Origin: Halichoerus grypus
Taxonomy: Eukaryota; Chordata; Mammalia; Carnivora; Phocidae
NCBI RefSeq assembly: GCF_964656455.1
Contig: NC_135715.1
Location: forward strand, 168,546,437 to 168,610,436
Direction of reading: 5' to 3'
DNA: 64,000 nt
The translations under genes and the position numbers were made by a program. Below are positions 11,401 through 23,270 of the stretch, in pieces. The notes under the pieces are model-generated. The model was not told where the DNA came from, searched no databases, and saw nothing but the letters and a program-made list of their open reading frames with translations. The stretch's first letter is position 1. Each line of letters begins with the position of its first letter.

Positions 11401-12490
11401 AAATGGAAAAAGCACACATATACATTAAAAAATATATATATATTGCTTTAAGTCTTAGCCTTGATACTTACCAAATATATGGCCTTGGGAAAATCACTTG
11501 TTTGAGCTTCTCAATCCTAAACTGTTCAACACAGCTAAAGATAATATTCAAAAATTTGTTCTGTTGATTTGTTAAACCAAAATTAAGAATCGATACTCAC
11601 ATCATCATAAATAATGAAGTACCTCTCATATAGTCTCACTTCTCTTTATTTTTTATATTCTCCCTTATTTGTTTTGGCATGCAAATGTATTCCCATTAAA
11701 ATGAGCCAGTTAAGATGGGAATACTAACAATGGTAGCTCCTTTAGTTGGGTGTTATGTATAATGCAACACAATCTATCTTTAGCTCTCATAAGAGCTCTT
11801 CAAAGTATAGTTGGATTTTCTCTGAAAAATGATAATTAATTACATGCTACTTCATGTCTAAGCACTAAACCAATTGAGAACTCAATAGAGGTGTCTCAGA
11901 GGGATTAAAATATCAGCTTTTTAGTTGGAAAGCAAAAGTGGATGATGCAACTACAAATGGGCCTTTTGGTATAGTACTTTACCTGCTGAATTTGGACCAC
12001 ATTCCCCACCTGCAGGTAAATAAAATACTCAGAAAAGACTCCTTGCCAGATGCATGAGAGAAACTCTGTCTCTCCTACACTCTGAACTCAGAACATCTCT
12101 AGATTCTAAATTTTGACTGCCTCAGGCCTCTAACTCTGCTGCTAGAAGAAAACCTTCAAACCAGATCAAGAGCATTAATGCATATAGGAAGAGAATGCTT
12201 TAGTTCTACACCCAAGATATTGTGGACAACAGATGGGAAGTTACTTTAATAACTTAACCCTTCCCAATAGAAGGATGTGACCAATGTTGTCAGAATCTTC
12301 CTACCTGTCTAATCAGATAAATCAATTTCTACCTCCTGCATGGAGATGTATATAGCACAAGGGGTATAGAGATAGATAATTCCAAGGTGTTGCTTCAACA
12401 CTGTTCTTTCCTAGGGAGTAGAGTGGATATCAGCTGGTGGCAAGGGGAATGAGGGGCAAAGAGGAATGTGGTTCTCTCTAGTAGAAGTTA
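8491..12490. other. Mostly single-copy, no gene seen
   Basis: A 151-codon plus-strand frame at 8584-9039 abuts the antisense L1 and could lie in an unrecognised extension of it. It shows no domain. The rest is AT-rich with scattered short frames. No exon, RNA gene or repeat that I can name. Confidence 0.4.
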
Positions 12491-12496
12491 TTATTT

Positions 12497-12630
12497 CTTC
12501 CAATTTACAGATAAGATCACCTGGCTTCAGAGTAGTTAAGTCACTTGCACAAGGTTTCACAGGGAGTGAATGATAGAGCAAAGATTCCAATCCAAATTTT
12601 CAGATTCCCATAATCCACATTCTTTAAAGG
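12497..12630 (-). mobile_element. MIR fragment, antisense
   Basis: Antisense MIR core order: TTTACAGATAAGATCACCTG, GTTAAGTCACTTGCACAAGG, TTTCACAGGGAGTGAATGAT, then a CAAAGATTCCAATCC segment. Confidence 0.8.
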
Positions 12631-12734
12631 TAGCTAAAGAGACAGATACAACAAACTGATGTGAAAAAAAGTGTTTTGGGACATTGCAGCTGCATATCAC
12701 CAATAACCAAGTGCAGATATTTATCTAATTTTGA

Positions 12735-12985
12735 GGATCATTATGCAAATCAAATGAGCTAATGCATATTAAAGTGATTTATAAACTTAAAGTTATGAAC
12801 ATATTACTGATTATTATCACAGTTAATGTCTCTCTACATCAACTTCTTTTCTATAGTATAAAGTTAATGATTCTTGCCTTGGCTGCATCTTGTATTGCTG
12901 TGAGGATTAAACATAATAATGTACCTGCAAGTTCTGTGGAAGCGGTAAAGCACTATACAAATGAAGGTTAGCATTATTGATTTGT
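12735..12985 (+). mobile_element. MIR 3' fragments, sense
   Basis: Two short pieces match the MIR 3' half: CAAATGAGCTAATGCATATT (about 12748) and TTGCTGTGAGGATTAAACAT with GTAAAGCACTATACAAATGA (12893-12963). Split and diverged. The 69-residue frame across them is not a gene. Confidence 0.55.
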
Positions 12986-13262
12986 ATGTTAATTGTTAGT
13001 CCTCAAACAAGAGTTAGTTAATGCTTTAATGATGGGAATTTGAACTACAAAATCTGTTAGAAAATGCTGTTATAAAGTAAATAGAAGTTGAGACCATAAT
13101 TTCAGGTGAACAAATATGGCCAGGAAACTGGTTAGACTAATTGAACATTGCATCTTATTGATTTTGTGATTTCTTTCTACTTTCTAGCTCAGAATGCAGA
13201 GAAGCTAAAAGGTGTAGACATTGGAAAATATCCATGTAAATCCAATTCATCAACCTGATGGC

Positions 13263-13400
13263 TCTCTTACTACTCAAAATGTGGTCCCTGGACCAGTAGC
13301 TAGTGAATATAGATCACAACCTAGCTTGTTAAAAATAAAAAATCTCAGATCCACTCTAGACCTACTGAATCAGAATTTTCAGAAACCCTACTCTATTGGA
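13263..13400 (+). mobile_element. MER5-like (hAT-Charlie) relic
   Basis: CTCAAAATGTGGTCCCTGGA followed by CTTGTTAAAAATAAAAAATC and GACCTACTGAATCAGAATTT gives the order of landmarks of MER5 non-autonomous DNA transposons. The 70-residue frame covering it is a by-product. Confidence 0.75.
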
Positions 13401-13430
13401 AGTAAAAACAAAAACAAAAACAAAAAACAA
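13401..13430. repeat. (CAAAAA)n simple repeat
   Basis: Four to five units of CAAAAA directly 3' of the MER5-like relic. Confidence 0.85.
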
Positions 13431-13779
13431 TGACTCATTATACCACTAAAAGTACAAATGATTATTGGATTTCTGTAACACAATCAGGAAACTTTTCCTT
13501 TCATAGTATTTATGATATACTCAATATCCTTAATACTGTAATTGTCATGTACCATAGTAATAATTATTTAGGAGAACACAAATACTAGACATCTGGCCAG
13601 ATTTTTTCTTTTATTTTATGTTGGCACTTTCTCTTAAAATAATATACTTATTTTCTCTTAAATAATAAACTTAGTTTCCAGTTATTCTTCAAATCTCCCT
13701 AAATTCACACATTCATTCCTTTTTCCAATAATCATTTTGAATGGTGATACCAAATATTCTACTATATTCTGAGTATATA

Positions 13780-15110
13780 ATGGAAATTGAGATTGTATGG
13801 TCTCTTAATCTCATGGTGCCTATAGTTCAATGGTGGAAGATGGGGACAAATAAAGAAACACAAAAGTATAATGAGAAAAGAGCTATGAAGGTAACAGGAT
13901 GGAGGGGCAGGTGCTACTTCGATGCAGTTGTCTGGGCAGGCCATCCAATGCAGTAGCATTGTGTCAGCTTTGAAGGATGAGAAGAAGGTAGCCAATCAAT
14001 AATGAAGCAGTGGCAAGACTTCTAAAGCTTTAAGGATGAAAAGAACTTGATATGTTCCAGAAACTAAAGGGAGGCTAGCATCTCTGGAATGGGTTGGGTG
14101 AGATGGATAGTGGTCAGAGATGAGTTTAGAAAGATAGGCAGAGCCTAGATTAGATAGTCTTACAGGCCATGGTTAAGAGTTTGCAACTTGAAGTGAATAA
14201 GAAGTCATTGATGTGCTTGAAGTAGGTGGGAAAGTTGTGAAGGTGGACAGTTGCAATTGAAACAGTCCAATTTATATTTGAAAAAAAAATTCCTCTGGCT
14301 ACTGTATGGATCATAAAGTGGATAGGGACATGTTGGGAGCCTGCAGGAGTAATACAGTCATCTTGGATGAAGGTTATAGGTAGATTTTAGGAATATTCAT
14401 ATTGGTGGTGTGCCCTCAAATCCATTGCTCATCCTTCCCCCTTTCTGTTCTGCATTTCAGATGGTTTCCTGCTGTATGTGGCTTCCACTGACACAGGCAC
14501 TCGTTGGAGACTGGAAGGAAAGAGAATATTTCCGCAGGTGTAGCATTTTGCCCATGGTTCCAGCTAACTCCATACTGGCCACTTTGTTTCCAGCTTCTAC
14601 CAGATGCTCCTAGCCTCTAGTTCCCATTGACACCACATCCCTCCTTGACTCTGCTGCTGATCTTTTTGTTGCATCACCAATTTCTGTTTAGCTTTTCAGC
14701 TCTTCTATTACCTGTGTAACCAATTCCTTGCATTGGATTTCCTTTGTTATAAGCACATATGTGATTTCTCCCTTAAGGTTTAACCCTACAGGATGTAGAG
14801 AAACAGAAGGGAAAGAATCAAGAATGTCACCCAGATTTTGATTTTGATTGATTAGGCCCAGAGATTGGGCATGGATTTGAAAAGGAGAGGTCAGTAATTC
14901 ACTTTTGGACATGCTGGTCTTGATACATTCAAATGCAAACATCTAAGAGGTCTCAAATTCATACCAGATTGTGAGTTATGAATTTCTAAGTCATCAGATA
15001 GTGATGTTGCTTGTAGCCATGGGAATGGAGGGATTACCCAAGGGGGAAAACCACAGAGATAAGAGAAAAGGGATTTGGATTGAATCCTAAAGAATGTGGG
15101 GTTGGCTAGT
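13780..15110 (+). repeat. Ancient mammalian-wide repeat in two blocks
   Basis: Two blocks (13780-14400 and 14790-15110) read like one old dispersed family: GTGCCTATAGTTCAATGG, AGCTTTGAAGGATGAGAAG, TCTGGCTACTGTATGG, then CACTTTTGGACATGCTGG and TCAAATGCAAACATCTAAG. The middle (14400-14790) is CT-rich and does not fit, so it may be an insertion. It appears to be the same family as 2880-3890. Name unknown to me. Confidence 0.4.
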
Positions 15111-15732
15111 AGAGAGAGAATCTGTAAAAGATATTAAGAAAGAGTTGAGGATTTCCTGGATTCAGGTTAGTAAAACATCTAGAATACACAGAATATCTCC
15201 AAATGTATCTTTCACATTATATAAATTATGCTGTCATATGAAATACCAACATATAATTGGCAACACAAAACCAGTAAAACTAGCTACAGTACCTGAAAAA
15301 TAAAAGACAAACAACAATCTTTACAAGTGATTAATTCCATCTTGCATGTAAAATAACTTGGCACTCTTGGTTCTGATGTACATTTTGATTTTGATTTATG
15401 TGCCCTTGAACAATGGAAGGACTGAAGCCTGCAGTTCAGCAGCCTCCGTTGAAAGGCCCAATCTAGTCCAGAGGGTCCATACAGCTGAAATGCAGCCTAT
15501 TCTCTTCTAGCCAAACTGTACACCCTGGTTCAGATCTATCTCTGCTGGAGTAAGGAGCCTTTCTGTAAACCTCTACCCAGATGGGAGAACGTTTTTCTAA
15601 CACCCACAGAAATATCTGTGCATTAGCAGTGGCAGGGCCAAGTGTGCTGTACCAACCTCAATTGTAGGCTGAACCACCAGTGATGTCAAGTCTTAGCCAA
15701 AGTCTAGGCCACACTGCTGAGGAGAAGAGATT

Positions 15733-15825
15733 CTCAGTTTTTCTCAAGGTATGGTCTTAAGATTAACTGCACCAGAATCACCCAAGAAGGCAAATTCCAG
15801 GACCCACACTAAAACTCGAAGAATT
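15733..15825 (+). mobile_element. MER5-like fragment
   Basis: TTTTTCTCAAGGTATGGTCT, GCACCAGAATCACCCAAGAA and GCAAATTCCAGGACCCACAC match the MER5 head and middle. It forms the beginning of a 108-codon frame (15751-16077) that I do not regard as a gene. Confidence 0.6.
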
Positions 15826-16210
15826 CAAATATGTAGGAGTATGGTCCAGGTCTTCAATCTTTTACAGGCCTATCAGGGTGTTCTTACACATGTTACAAAT
15901 AGAAAACAACTGCTCTGGGGATACCAGGATGTCCCAGTGATGCAGAATCAGTTTGTGGAAGATCTGCTTGTCTCTGGTTTTGAAGACGTGGTCATACACT
16001 TTTTGAAGACTGAAGAAAGAAACATATCACATTGGTTCTGCACCATTTTGAGGGTGGAGGTTGATACAAACTTTTAAGTCATCTTAAATTACTCCTTCAG
16101 CCTCCTGTCATCCTGTCAGATCCCTCCTGAAAGTTCTTACAGAGAGTTGTTAGGAAAGTGCACAGACTAAATCCATGCCTACTTACAGGTGAATTTAATG
16201 TATGATATTT
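15826..16210. other. Single-copy stretch, no gene
   Basis: The remainder of a 108-codon frame that begins in a MER5 relic. No domain, and nothing else recognised up to the L1 target site. Confidence 0.4.
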
Positions 16211-16222
16211 AAGCACATTTTA
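16211..16222. repeat. Left target-site duplication of the twin-primed L1
   Basis: AAGCACATTTTA here and at 18597-18608 (12 identical bases). The following T-rich bases are the decayed poly-A tail of the antisense L1. Reading ...CATTTT/A on the plus strand fits the L1 endonuclease preference TTTT/AA for an antisense insertion. Confidence 0.85.
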
Positions 16223-17150
16223 TTTATCTATTAATTATTTTTTAAGTTTTATTTGAATTCCAGTTAGTTAATATTCAGTGTAATATTAGTTTCAGGTGTA
16301 CAATATAGTGATTCAACACTTCCATACAACACCTGGTGCCCATCACAAGTGCCCTCCTTCATCCCCATCACCTATTTAACCCATCCCTCCACCCGCTTCC
16401 CCTCTGGTAACCAGCAGTTTGTTTTCTATAGTCAAGAGTCTGTTTCTTGGTTTGCTTCTCTCTTTTTTTCCCCTTTGCTTGTTTGTTTTGTTTCTTAAAT
16501 TCCACATATGAGGGAAATCATATAGTATTTGTCTTTCTCTGACTTATTTCACTTAGCATAACACTCTTTAGATCTATCCATATCATTGCAAATGGCAAGA
16601 TTTCATTCTTTTTTATAGCTGAATAATATTCCATTGCACATATATACCACCCCTTCTTCATCCATTCATTAGTCAATGGACACTTTGGCTGTTTCCATAT
16701 TTTTGGCTATTGTAGACATAAACTGTGATAAACATTGGGGTGCATGTATCCTTTGAATTAGTATTTTTGTATTCTTTGGGTAAATACCCAATAGTGTAAT
16801 TGTTGGATCATAGGGTAGTTCAATTTTTAAGTTTTTGAGGAAACTCCGTACTGTTTTCCGGAGTGGTTATATCAGTTTACATTCCTACCAACAGCATAAG
16901 AGGGTTCCCTTTTCTATACATCTTTGCCAATACCTGTTATACCTTGTGTTGTTGATTTTAGCCATTCTGACAGGTGTGAGGTGATATCTCATTGTATTTC
17001 CCTGATAATCAGTGACATTGAGCATCATTTCATGTGTCTATTGGTCATCTGTACGTCTTCTTTGGAAAAATGTCTATTCATGTCTTCTGCCCATTTTTAA
17101 TTGGATTATTTGTTTTTTGGGTGTTGAGTTTTATAAGTTCTTTATATATT
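16223..17150 (-). mobile_element. Carnivore L1, 3' part (antisense half of twin-primed insertion)
   Basis: Complement of a carnivore-type L1 3' UTR (TTCCAGTTAGTTAATATTCA, CACCTGGTGCCCATCACAAG) followed by the end of ORF2 (AATAATATTCCATTGCACAT, GTGATATCTCATTGTATTTC, GCCCATTTTTAATTGGATTA). It stops at 17150 inside ORF2 at TTCTTTATATATT, where the strand switches. Low divergence relative to the other L1 copies here suggests a carnivore-age insertion. ORF2 is disrupted. Confidence 0.93.
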
Positions 17151-18600
17151 CCTGGGTTGCAAGGGTGGTTCAATATTCTCAATCAATGTGATATACACAT
17201 TAATAAAAGAAAGGATAAGAACCATATGATCATTTCAATAGATGCAGAATAAATATTTGAGAAAGTACAACATCCATTCATGATGAAAACCCTCAACAAA
17301 GTAGGTTTAGAGGGAACATACCTCAACATAATAAAGGCCATATATGAAAAATGCCAGGTAATTTCATCCTCAGTGGTGGAGAACTGAGAGCTTTTCCTCC
17401 ACAGTCAGGAACAAGACAGGGATGTCCACTCTCACCACTGTTATTTAACATAGTACTGGAAGTCCCAGCTACAGCAATTAGACAACAAAAAGAAATAAAA
17501 GACATCCAAATCAGCGAGGAAGAAGTAGAACTTCACTATTTGCAGATGACATGATCCTCTATGTAAAAAACTTGAAATATTCCACCAAAAAACCTGCTAG
17601 AACTATTAAATGAATTCAGTAAAGTCTCAGGATACAAAATCAACATACAGAATATTGCATTTCTATATGCTAATCATGAAGCAGCAGAAAGAGAAACTAA
17701 GGAATCAATCCCATGTACAATTGTACCAAAAACAATAAGATACCTAGGAATAAACCTAACCAAAGAGGTAAAAGACTTGTACTCTGAAAACTATAAAACA
17801 CCGATGAAAGAAATTGAAGATGACTCAAAGAAATGGAAAGACATTCCGTGCTTATGAATTGGAAGAACAAACATTGTTAAAATGTCTATACTACCTAAAG
17901 CAATCTACCCATTTAATGCAATCCCTATCAAAATGCCGCCAGCATTTTTCACAGAGCTAGAACAAACAATCCTAAAATCTGTATGGAATCTCAAAAGACC
18001 TCAAGTAGTCAAAACAACCTTGAAAAAGAAGAGCAAAGCTGGAAGCATCACAATTCTGGACTTCAAGTTATATTACAAAGCTATAGCGATTGAAATAGGA
18101 TGTAACTGGCACAAAAATAGACACATAGATCAATGGAACAGACTGGAAAATCAAGAATGAACCCACAACTATACAGTCAATTAATCTTCGACAAAGGAGG
18201 AAAGAATGTCAAATGGGAAAAGAGCAGTCTCTTCAACAAATGATGTTGGGAAAACAGCACAGCAACCTGCAAAAGTATGAAATTGGACCATTTTCTTAGA
18301 CCACACACAAACATAAATTCAAAGTGGATTAAAGGCCTAAATGTGAGACCTGAAACCATAAAAATCCTAAAGAACACAGGCAGTAACCTCTTTGACTTCA
18401 GCTGTAGCAACTTCTTTCTAGATATGTTTCCCGAGGAAGGGAAACAAAAGCAAAAATGCACTATTGGGACTTCATCAAAATAAAAACTTCTGCACAGTGA
18501 AGGAAACAATCAACAAAACTAAAAGGCAACCTACAGAATGGGAGAAGATATTTGCAAATGACATATATGATAAAGAGTTAGTATCCAAAATATATAAAGC
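17151..18600 (+). mobile_element. Carnivore L1, inverted 5' part (ORF2 reverse transcriptase region)
   Basis: The strand switches here to sense ORF2: TTGCAAGGGTGGTTCAATAT, the RT region with AGGGATGTCCACTCTCACCA (17419) and CTATTTGCAGATGACATGAT (17536, encoding the F-A-D-D-type core), then CATTTAATGCAATCCCTATC and GGGAGAAGATATTTGCAAAT. It ends ...CCAAAATATATAAAG, exactly where the antisense half begins in L1 coordinates, with about 11 bp (AATATATAAAG) shared. ORF fragments at 17351-17554 and 17882-18160 belong to this relic. Stops and frameshifts show it is dead. Confidence 0.93.
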
Positions 18601-18608
18601 ACATTTTA
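18597..18608. repeat. Right target-site duplication of the twin-primed L1
   Basis: AAGCACATTTTA, the partner of 16211-16222. The first bases (AAAG) overlap the L1 end, the microhomology expected where the second primer annealed to L1 RNA. Confidence 0.85.
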
Positions 18609-18829
18609 GAGTAGAATTTTAAAAGAATGATTTGTTCACCCCCAAATGATCCCATTGCTAGTGCTTTCCTCCTGGACTCTTCTACACCCACCCACCATCC
18701 TGCATTTGATGAATAAGGGCTACCCCTTAGAGTTGCCCTGACTGATCAACCATGTTCCTGCTGCTCTTCTCCCTCCCTACCATAACATCTTGTTTGTGTC
18801 CTCCAGGACCCCAACTCCAGGCTGTAATT

Positions 18830-18990
18830 ATCTTTGTCAGTTGTTTGTTTACTTTTGTTCTCTACTTGTCCCATTAGAATGTATTCAACATGAGAATATT
18901 AATCTCATTTCCCTTGTCAACCACCAAAAATCCAATGCCTGGCATGGAGTAGGCAGTCAGTGTATATTTGTTGTATGAATAAACACAGAG
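18830..18990 (+). mobile_element. L2 LINE 3' end, sense
   Basis: CCATTAGAATGTATTCAACATGAG, AATGCCTGGCATGGAGTAGG and TGTATATTTGTTGTATGAAT follow the L2 3' end order (stop region, 'cctggcacatagtagg', 'atttgttgaatgaat'). Confidence 0.75.
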
Positions 18991-20209
18991 AAATAGACCT
19001 CTACAGGAAGAATTTAGAGTTGGGAGATTTACTTGTCCTCTTTCAATTTTGCTTCTGAAACAAAATGATTCTTAATAAGAGAGATGTAAGTTAAGCTTGC
19101 TTCAGTATTAGGAGAAAGTCGTGGGCAACTTTCAGAAGTCATTGTTAGTGCAGTAGTTCTGGGCATCTCCAGGAAGTTCTTCCAGTTAAAGAATTCAGAA
19201 TGCAGGGGCTATAGAAATCACGATGATGAGTACCTTCTCTGATACTTCAAATATTAATTTGTAATGAAGACCCATGGAAGCAACCCTGATGTTTGCCCAG
19301 TTTCTCTGCACTCCTCAGAGAGCATATGCCTGCCTTCCTAAAGAAGATGCATGTCTGGAGGGAGGTGAGACAGCCATTAAACCCAGAAGGTATTTGTCCT
19401 CCTTTCTTTTGACATTTTATTGCCCTTTAACTCATTTGTGAAAGATATCAAAGCGGAATCAGACTAGGGAATAAAGGCCTTCTCATTGAAATGGCCGATC
19501 TGCATGGATCTCTTTGTTCTTCCCTGTAGAAGGTCTTTTTTGAACAGTACATGAAGAGACAATTTATGAAGAAAGAAAGTTTGGAAAATTTTACATCCAC
19601 AGATAAAGTATCAGAGCAAAAATACACAGATTCCATTTAGGAAGATGAAATTATTTTCAAACCCAAATTATAAAATTATTCCTGGCTGAAAGTATTAGTA
19701 AAGCAAAAAATGGAATATGTCCATTAGTGGTGTGGTTGGTTATTTTAGAATGTAGGAGAAACAAAAGCATAGTTGTCAATGACCCTCTAATTGCTGTCGG
19801 GGGTGGGATGGGGGCAAATGCATCACTTACAGGGGCTTAAACCCCAGCTAGGGTACTTTGGCCATTATTTGTCTTTAACTTCCACTCTGCAGGGTAAGAG
19901 GAAATAGTAGATGCTCTTTCCCCCCATCAGTTTTTAAATCTCTGCCTTTTACAATGCTCCTTTCTGATACAGAACTTGGTAGTCATACATGTAAAAGACC
20001 TGTATTTATGAAACATGGAACAGGGTTTGGGATACCAGGAGGTTTTAAATATAACACATTTATAATTATAATTATATGTATTAAGTATTCTTGTTTAATT
20101 CATATTGTTAGGATATATTTCTATGGATTTTGAATTGCATTTCTTTTAGTAGCATTAGGTAGGAAGTTTACAAATAAAGAAAAATATGAAAAAGGAAAAA
20201 AAAAGGAAA
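18991..20209. other. Single-copy stretch, no gene
   Basis: No gene or named repeat recognised. A-rich GGAAAAAAAA runs near 20190-20215 mark its right side. Confidence 0.45.
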
Positions 20210-20345
20210 AAAAAATCATGACCTATACTAACTTGAACCAGGAATAAACACTGCTGATATTTTAGCAAATTTCCTTATAGTATCTCTGCAGAGATATGTA
20301 TGGTACATATGCATATATACATGCAAATGTCTATATAACTCACTT
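20210..20345 (-). mobile_element. Possible L1M 3' fragment, antisense
   Basis: TTTTAGCAAATTTCCTTATA and GCATATATACATGCAAATGT resemble antisense 3' regions of old L1M/L1ME elements. Short and diverged. Confidence 0.35.
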
Positions 20346-20439
20346 ATATATTAAGCCCAAATGTCTAAGCACATCTTGTAGCACATGAGAATATAATGAG
20401 GTCACTTTCATATATTCAATAAATAAAATCAATGCCTAG

Positions 20440-20525
20440 TATGTCCAATGCATTGTCTTAGTCACTAGGGGCCTAACAGTGAACAGAATCCCCAAATCTC
20501 CGCCGTCAGGGAGTTGATCTAGGAA
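20440..20525. repeat. Ancient MIR/L2-like fragment
   Basis: ATGTCCAATGCATTGTCTTA and GGCCTAACAGTGAACAGAAT follow the 'point of greatest spread' of a common mammalian-wide repeat that also appears at 24140-24265. Name uncertain. Confidence 0.4.
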
Positions 20526-21859
20526 AAGAGTCATTAACTTTCAATACCAGCAGTTACAGTGTTTAAGCCTTAATTTTCGTCTTTCTTTACGAATTTTTCT
20601 GCAAGTCTGTCCTGTGCTCAGAGGAACAATCATTATACTTCTACAGCTCCAGCAGTCCTGGGGTTAGACACTCTGAGAAGGCCAGTGATTTGGTTCCTGG
20701 TGATCATTTCTAAATTGCTCAGCACTGCTCAAGGAGGTAACTGTACATATTATTTCAAGTGATGCAGCTCTGGCCCTGGAACAACGCTGGGGCCTGTTAG
20801 ACTGGAAACCTGAAGAGCTGCCTAAAATCCTTTCCTTTAATCTGGCCCTTCTGCTACCATCCCTGGCCTTCAAAGAGGGGAGAGTGTTTATTCTTTGCTT
20901 TTCCAGCCCAAGAGCAGGACAGACTCTTTTCTTCATTCCTTATGGCTCTATAGTGATTTCACACATTACAAAATTCTACTTAGGTTCAGGAATACATGCC
21001 AGGAAGTAAAATATAGAGAATAACTTACAAAGTTCTATTAGATTAGGCTACTCTTGGGGTCTGCAGACTTAAGACCAAGGAAACCCTGGTCAGATACCTC
21101 TCTGCCCAGCTCCTGTTTGCCACTCTGCAATTCTCCTTCTTATAAAGGATTGTGCGCATGCAGGACTGTCCAAAGCCCAGAAAGCAAAAGAAATTCCTTT
21201 CTCATTGCCTAAAGTTTACCTTTACATCTCTAATTTCTTATGCTAGGATTTGCCATATCCTAAGATCCTCTTTCAGAGGATCTCATTTTGTAGACCTAGT
21301 TGGGTCCCAATTCTTTGACCAGACAGAACAATCAAATACCCCATGTAACACCAGTATGTATTGATTAGATAAAACTAAATATTTATAGAGCCCAGCACTC
21401 CACTGTGATTCCTTTGGTTAGTCTTATATCCTCCATGAATTGGTCATTCTTATATCTCTCTATATTCTTCCTCTGGTTTTCAAAATCTCAATTCCAGATT
21501 TTCCGGGAGCAACTGTTTAAACAAAAATATGTGTGCATATGCACATGGGCTCATACATGTGTGCGCACACTCATACACATGCACGCACTTTCTGTCCAGG
21601 AGAATAAACAAAATATCCAGGTATTGAATATTCTAAATCTTTAGACAGCTATGACACTTTAACAAAGAAACAAAAAAGCATTTAGAGACAAAACCACTTA
21701 AAAAATATACATAATTTACATCACATTCACAGTCAGGTAAATACCGTCTTCACACATTTCTCCAAGGTAATGACTGGGACGTATTTTACATTCATGAAAC
21801 TAAAGTGGACTTCTAGAAAAAAAAACATACATTTTCAAAAAAATTGAAAGTTTTTATTG
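20526..21859. other. Single-copy stretch, no supported gene
   Basis: A 90-codon antisense frame (20664-20936) in the least AT-rich part of the stretch has no recognised domain. A GTGT/CACA-rich patch at about 21530-21590 is simple sequence. Confidence 0.4.
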
Positions 21860-22230
21860 CATATGCATTACATTTTATTACATATACATATATTTTTAAG
21901 AAACTGTTGTTATATCCTATTGACTTTGTATAATAAACTTTTCATTAAACCTTATATGTGAGTATTTTCCCATGTCATTAATGATTTTCAAAAACTTCAT
22001 TTTAGTGGCTACATCCATAATGTGGATGTACAACTTACTTTATCACCTTTCTTTTGTTTAGAGGAACTGTATTCGTTTCCATTTTTGTTTCCTACTACAA
22101 ACAACATTGGAATGGTTATCTGTATACATTTGCTTGCTTCATTGATTATTTCCTTAAAATATATTCTTACGGGTGACGTTGTGTCACAGGATCTTAAGGT
22201 TGAACCTCAAGAAGATGAGTCCTTATTTCC
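21860..22230 (-). mobile_element. Old L1ME-type fragment, antisense
   Basis: CCCATGTCATTAATGATTTT, ATCCATAATGTGGATGTACA and TACAAACAACATTGGAATGG match the usual antisense wording of old L1 3' regions. The 83-residue frame at 22022-22273 is a shadow. Confidence 0.55.
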
Positions 22231-22669
22231 TTGGCCCTACTACATAGTAATTTATTTTTTTCTGTGGAATTGATGAGACTAATAACTTATGCTCAATTAC
22301 TAAGCAACGTTTGTCAAGGCTACAGTTAAGATCTTAAATGTTCATGCTTATGGTATCCCTTTAGGAAAGTGTTGTTTAAACAACTGGTATTTACTAATAA
22401 CTAATTTAATTATTCATATACATTTATTTAATGTAATCACAATAAAAATTCTCATTTTCAGGTATAATGCAAAGTGAATCTAAATATCGAATTCTTAAAA
22501 GGGTAACATATAGTTGTCTGTGACTCTATACAGGTCTCAGAAAGTGTAAGCAGATAGCAGATTCTGCCTGGGGTCTATGCCTATGATTTCTGGATCATTA
22601 TTGAAAGGACTCAGCTTCCATGAATGGTCTTCTTTTGACTCTGAAAGGGGTATTAACATCAGATGAAGT

Positions 22670-22765
22670 GAAGCCGGCTCCGTGAAGAGAGTCCAGCCCC
22701 GCGGTGCTGCAGTTGTAACACATTTCTTATGCAATGTCGTTCCGTGCTGATTACGGCGTGTTGAT
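22670..22765. other. Small CpG-containing single-copy island
   Basis: Several CpGs (AGCCGGCTCCGTG, CCCCGCGGTGCTG, TGTCGTTCCGTG, TTACGGCGTG) fall within about 90 bp, outside any recognised repeat, in a region otherwise nearly free of CpG. No ORF or promoter motif decides its role. It could be a conserved regulatory element, an exon of an unseen transcript, or chance. Confidence 0.4.
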
Positions 22766-23164
22766 TACTCACATCTGGGACTTGTATTTGATTAGGCTCC
22801 CTGAATTTTGCTCTTCTTCCCATTTCTAATTGTCTCTTTCCTCAATCTTCTCTTTCTTTGTAGTCATTTAATTTCATTTTAGTCTGTAGTCCATTTGATG
22901 GCTTCTCTAAAGTAAATTTTTGATTTCTTTGAGTTCTTTTTCCAAGGTTCTTCTCTGCCCTTTCTGCTATGTTTGGACCTTTGATTGAGTAAGTAAACAT
23001 TCGGAGATGTATATGATTCTATAGTCACTTGCTGTCACCAGGGAAATGTTTGTAATTGAACAGGTATGATTTTCATTTCATCTCTGAATACTTACTCCAT
23101 CAGATTAGCTAGAGTGATCAAAATAAAGCTGTTTGACCTTTAGAAATTACACTTAGGTGTGGTG

Positions 23165-23270
23165 TCTTTCTCTGTCTCTGCATCTCTGTCTCTGTCTCAG
23201 TCTCTCTCTCTCTAAATAGATGATGGATAGCTACATAGATGATTGATAGGTAGATAGATAATCATAGGTA
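23165..23270. repeat. Composite simple repeat: (TCTCTG)n then (GATA)n-like
   Basis: TCTCTGTCTCTG units pass into TCTCTCTCTC and then an imperfect GATA/GATG run (ATAGATGATGGATAG...GTAGATAGATAAT). Confidence 0.85.

Noticed and set aside
15751..16077. 108-codon plus-strand ORF
   Set aside because: Begins inside a MER5-like transposon relic; no domain.
17882..18160. Apparent protein-coding ORF of 92 codons
   Set aside because: It is a piece of L1 ORF2 in the inverted half of the twin-primed L1.
18177..18509. 110-codon antisense ORF
   Set aside because: Antisense shadow of L1 ORF2 sequence.
20664..20936. 90-codon basic antisense ORF
   Set aside because: No similarity recognised and no gene context; could not be supported.
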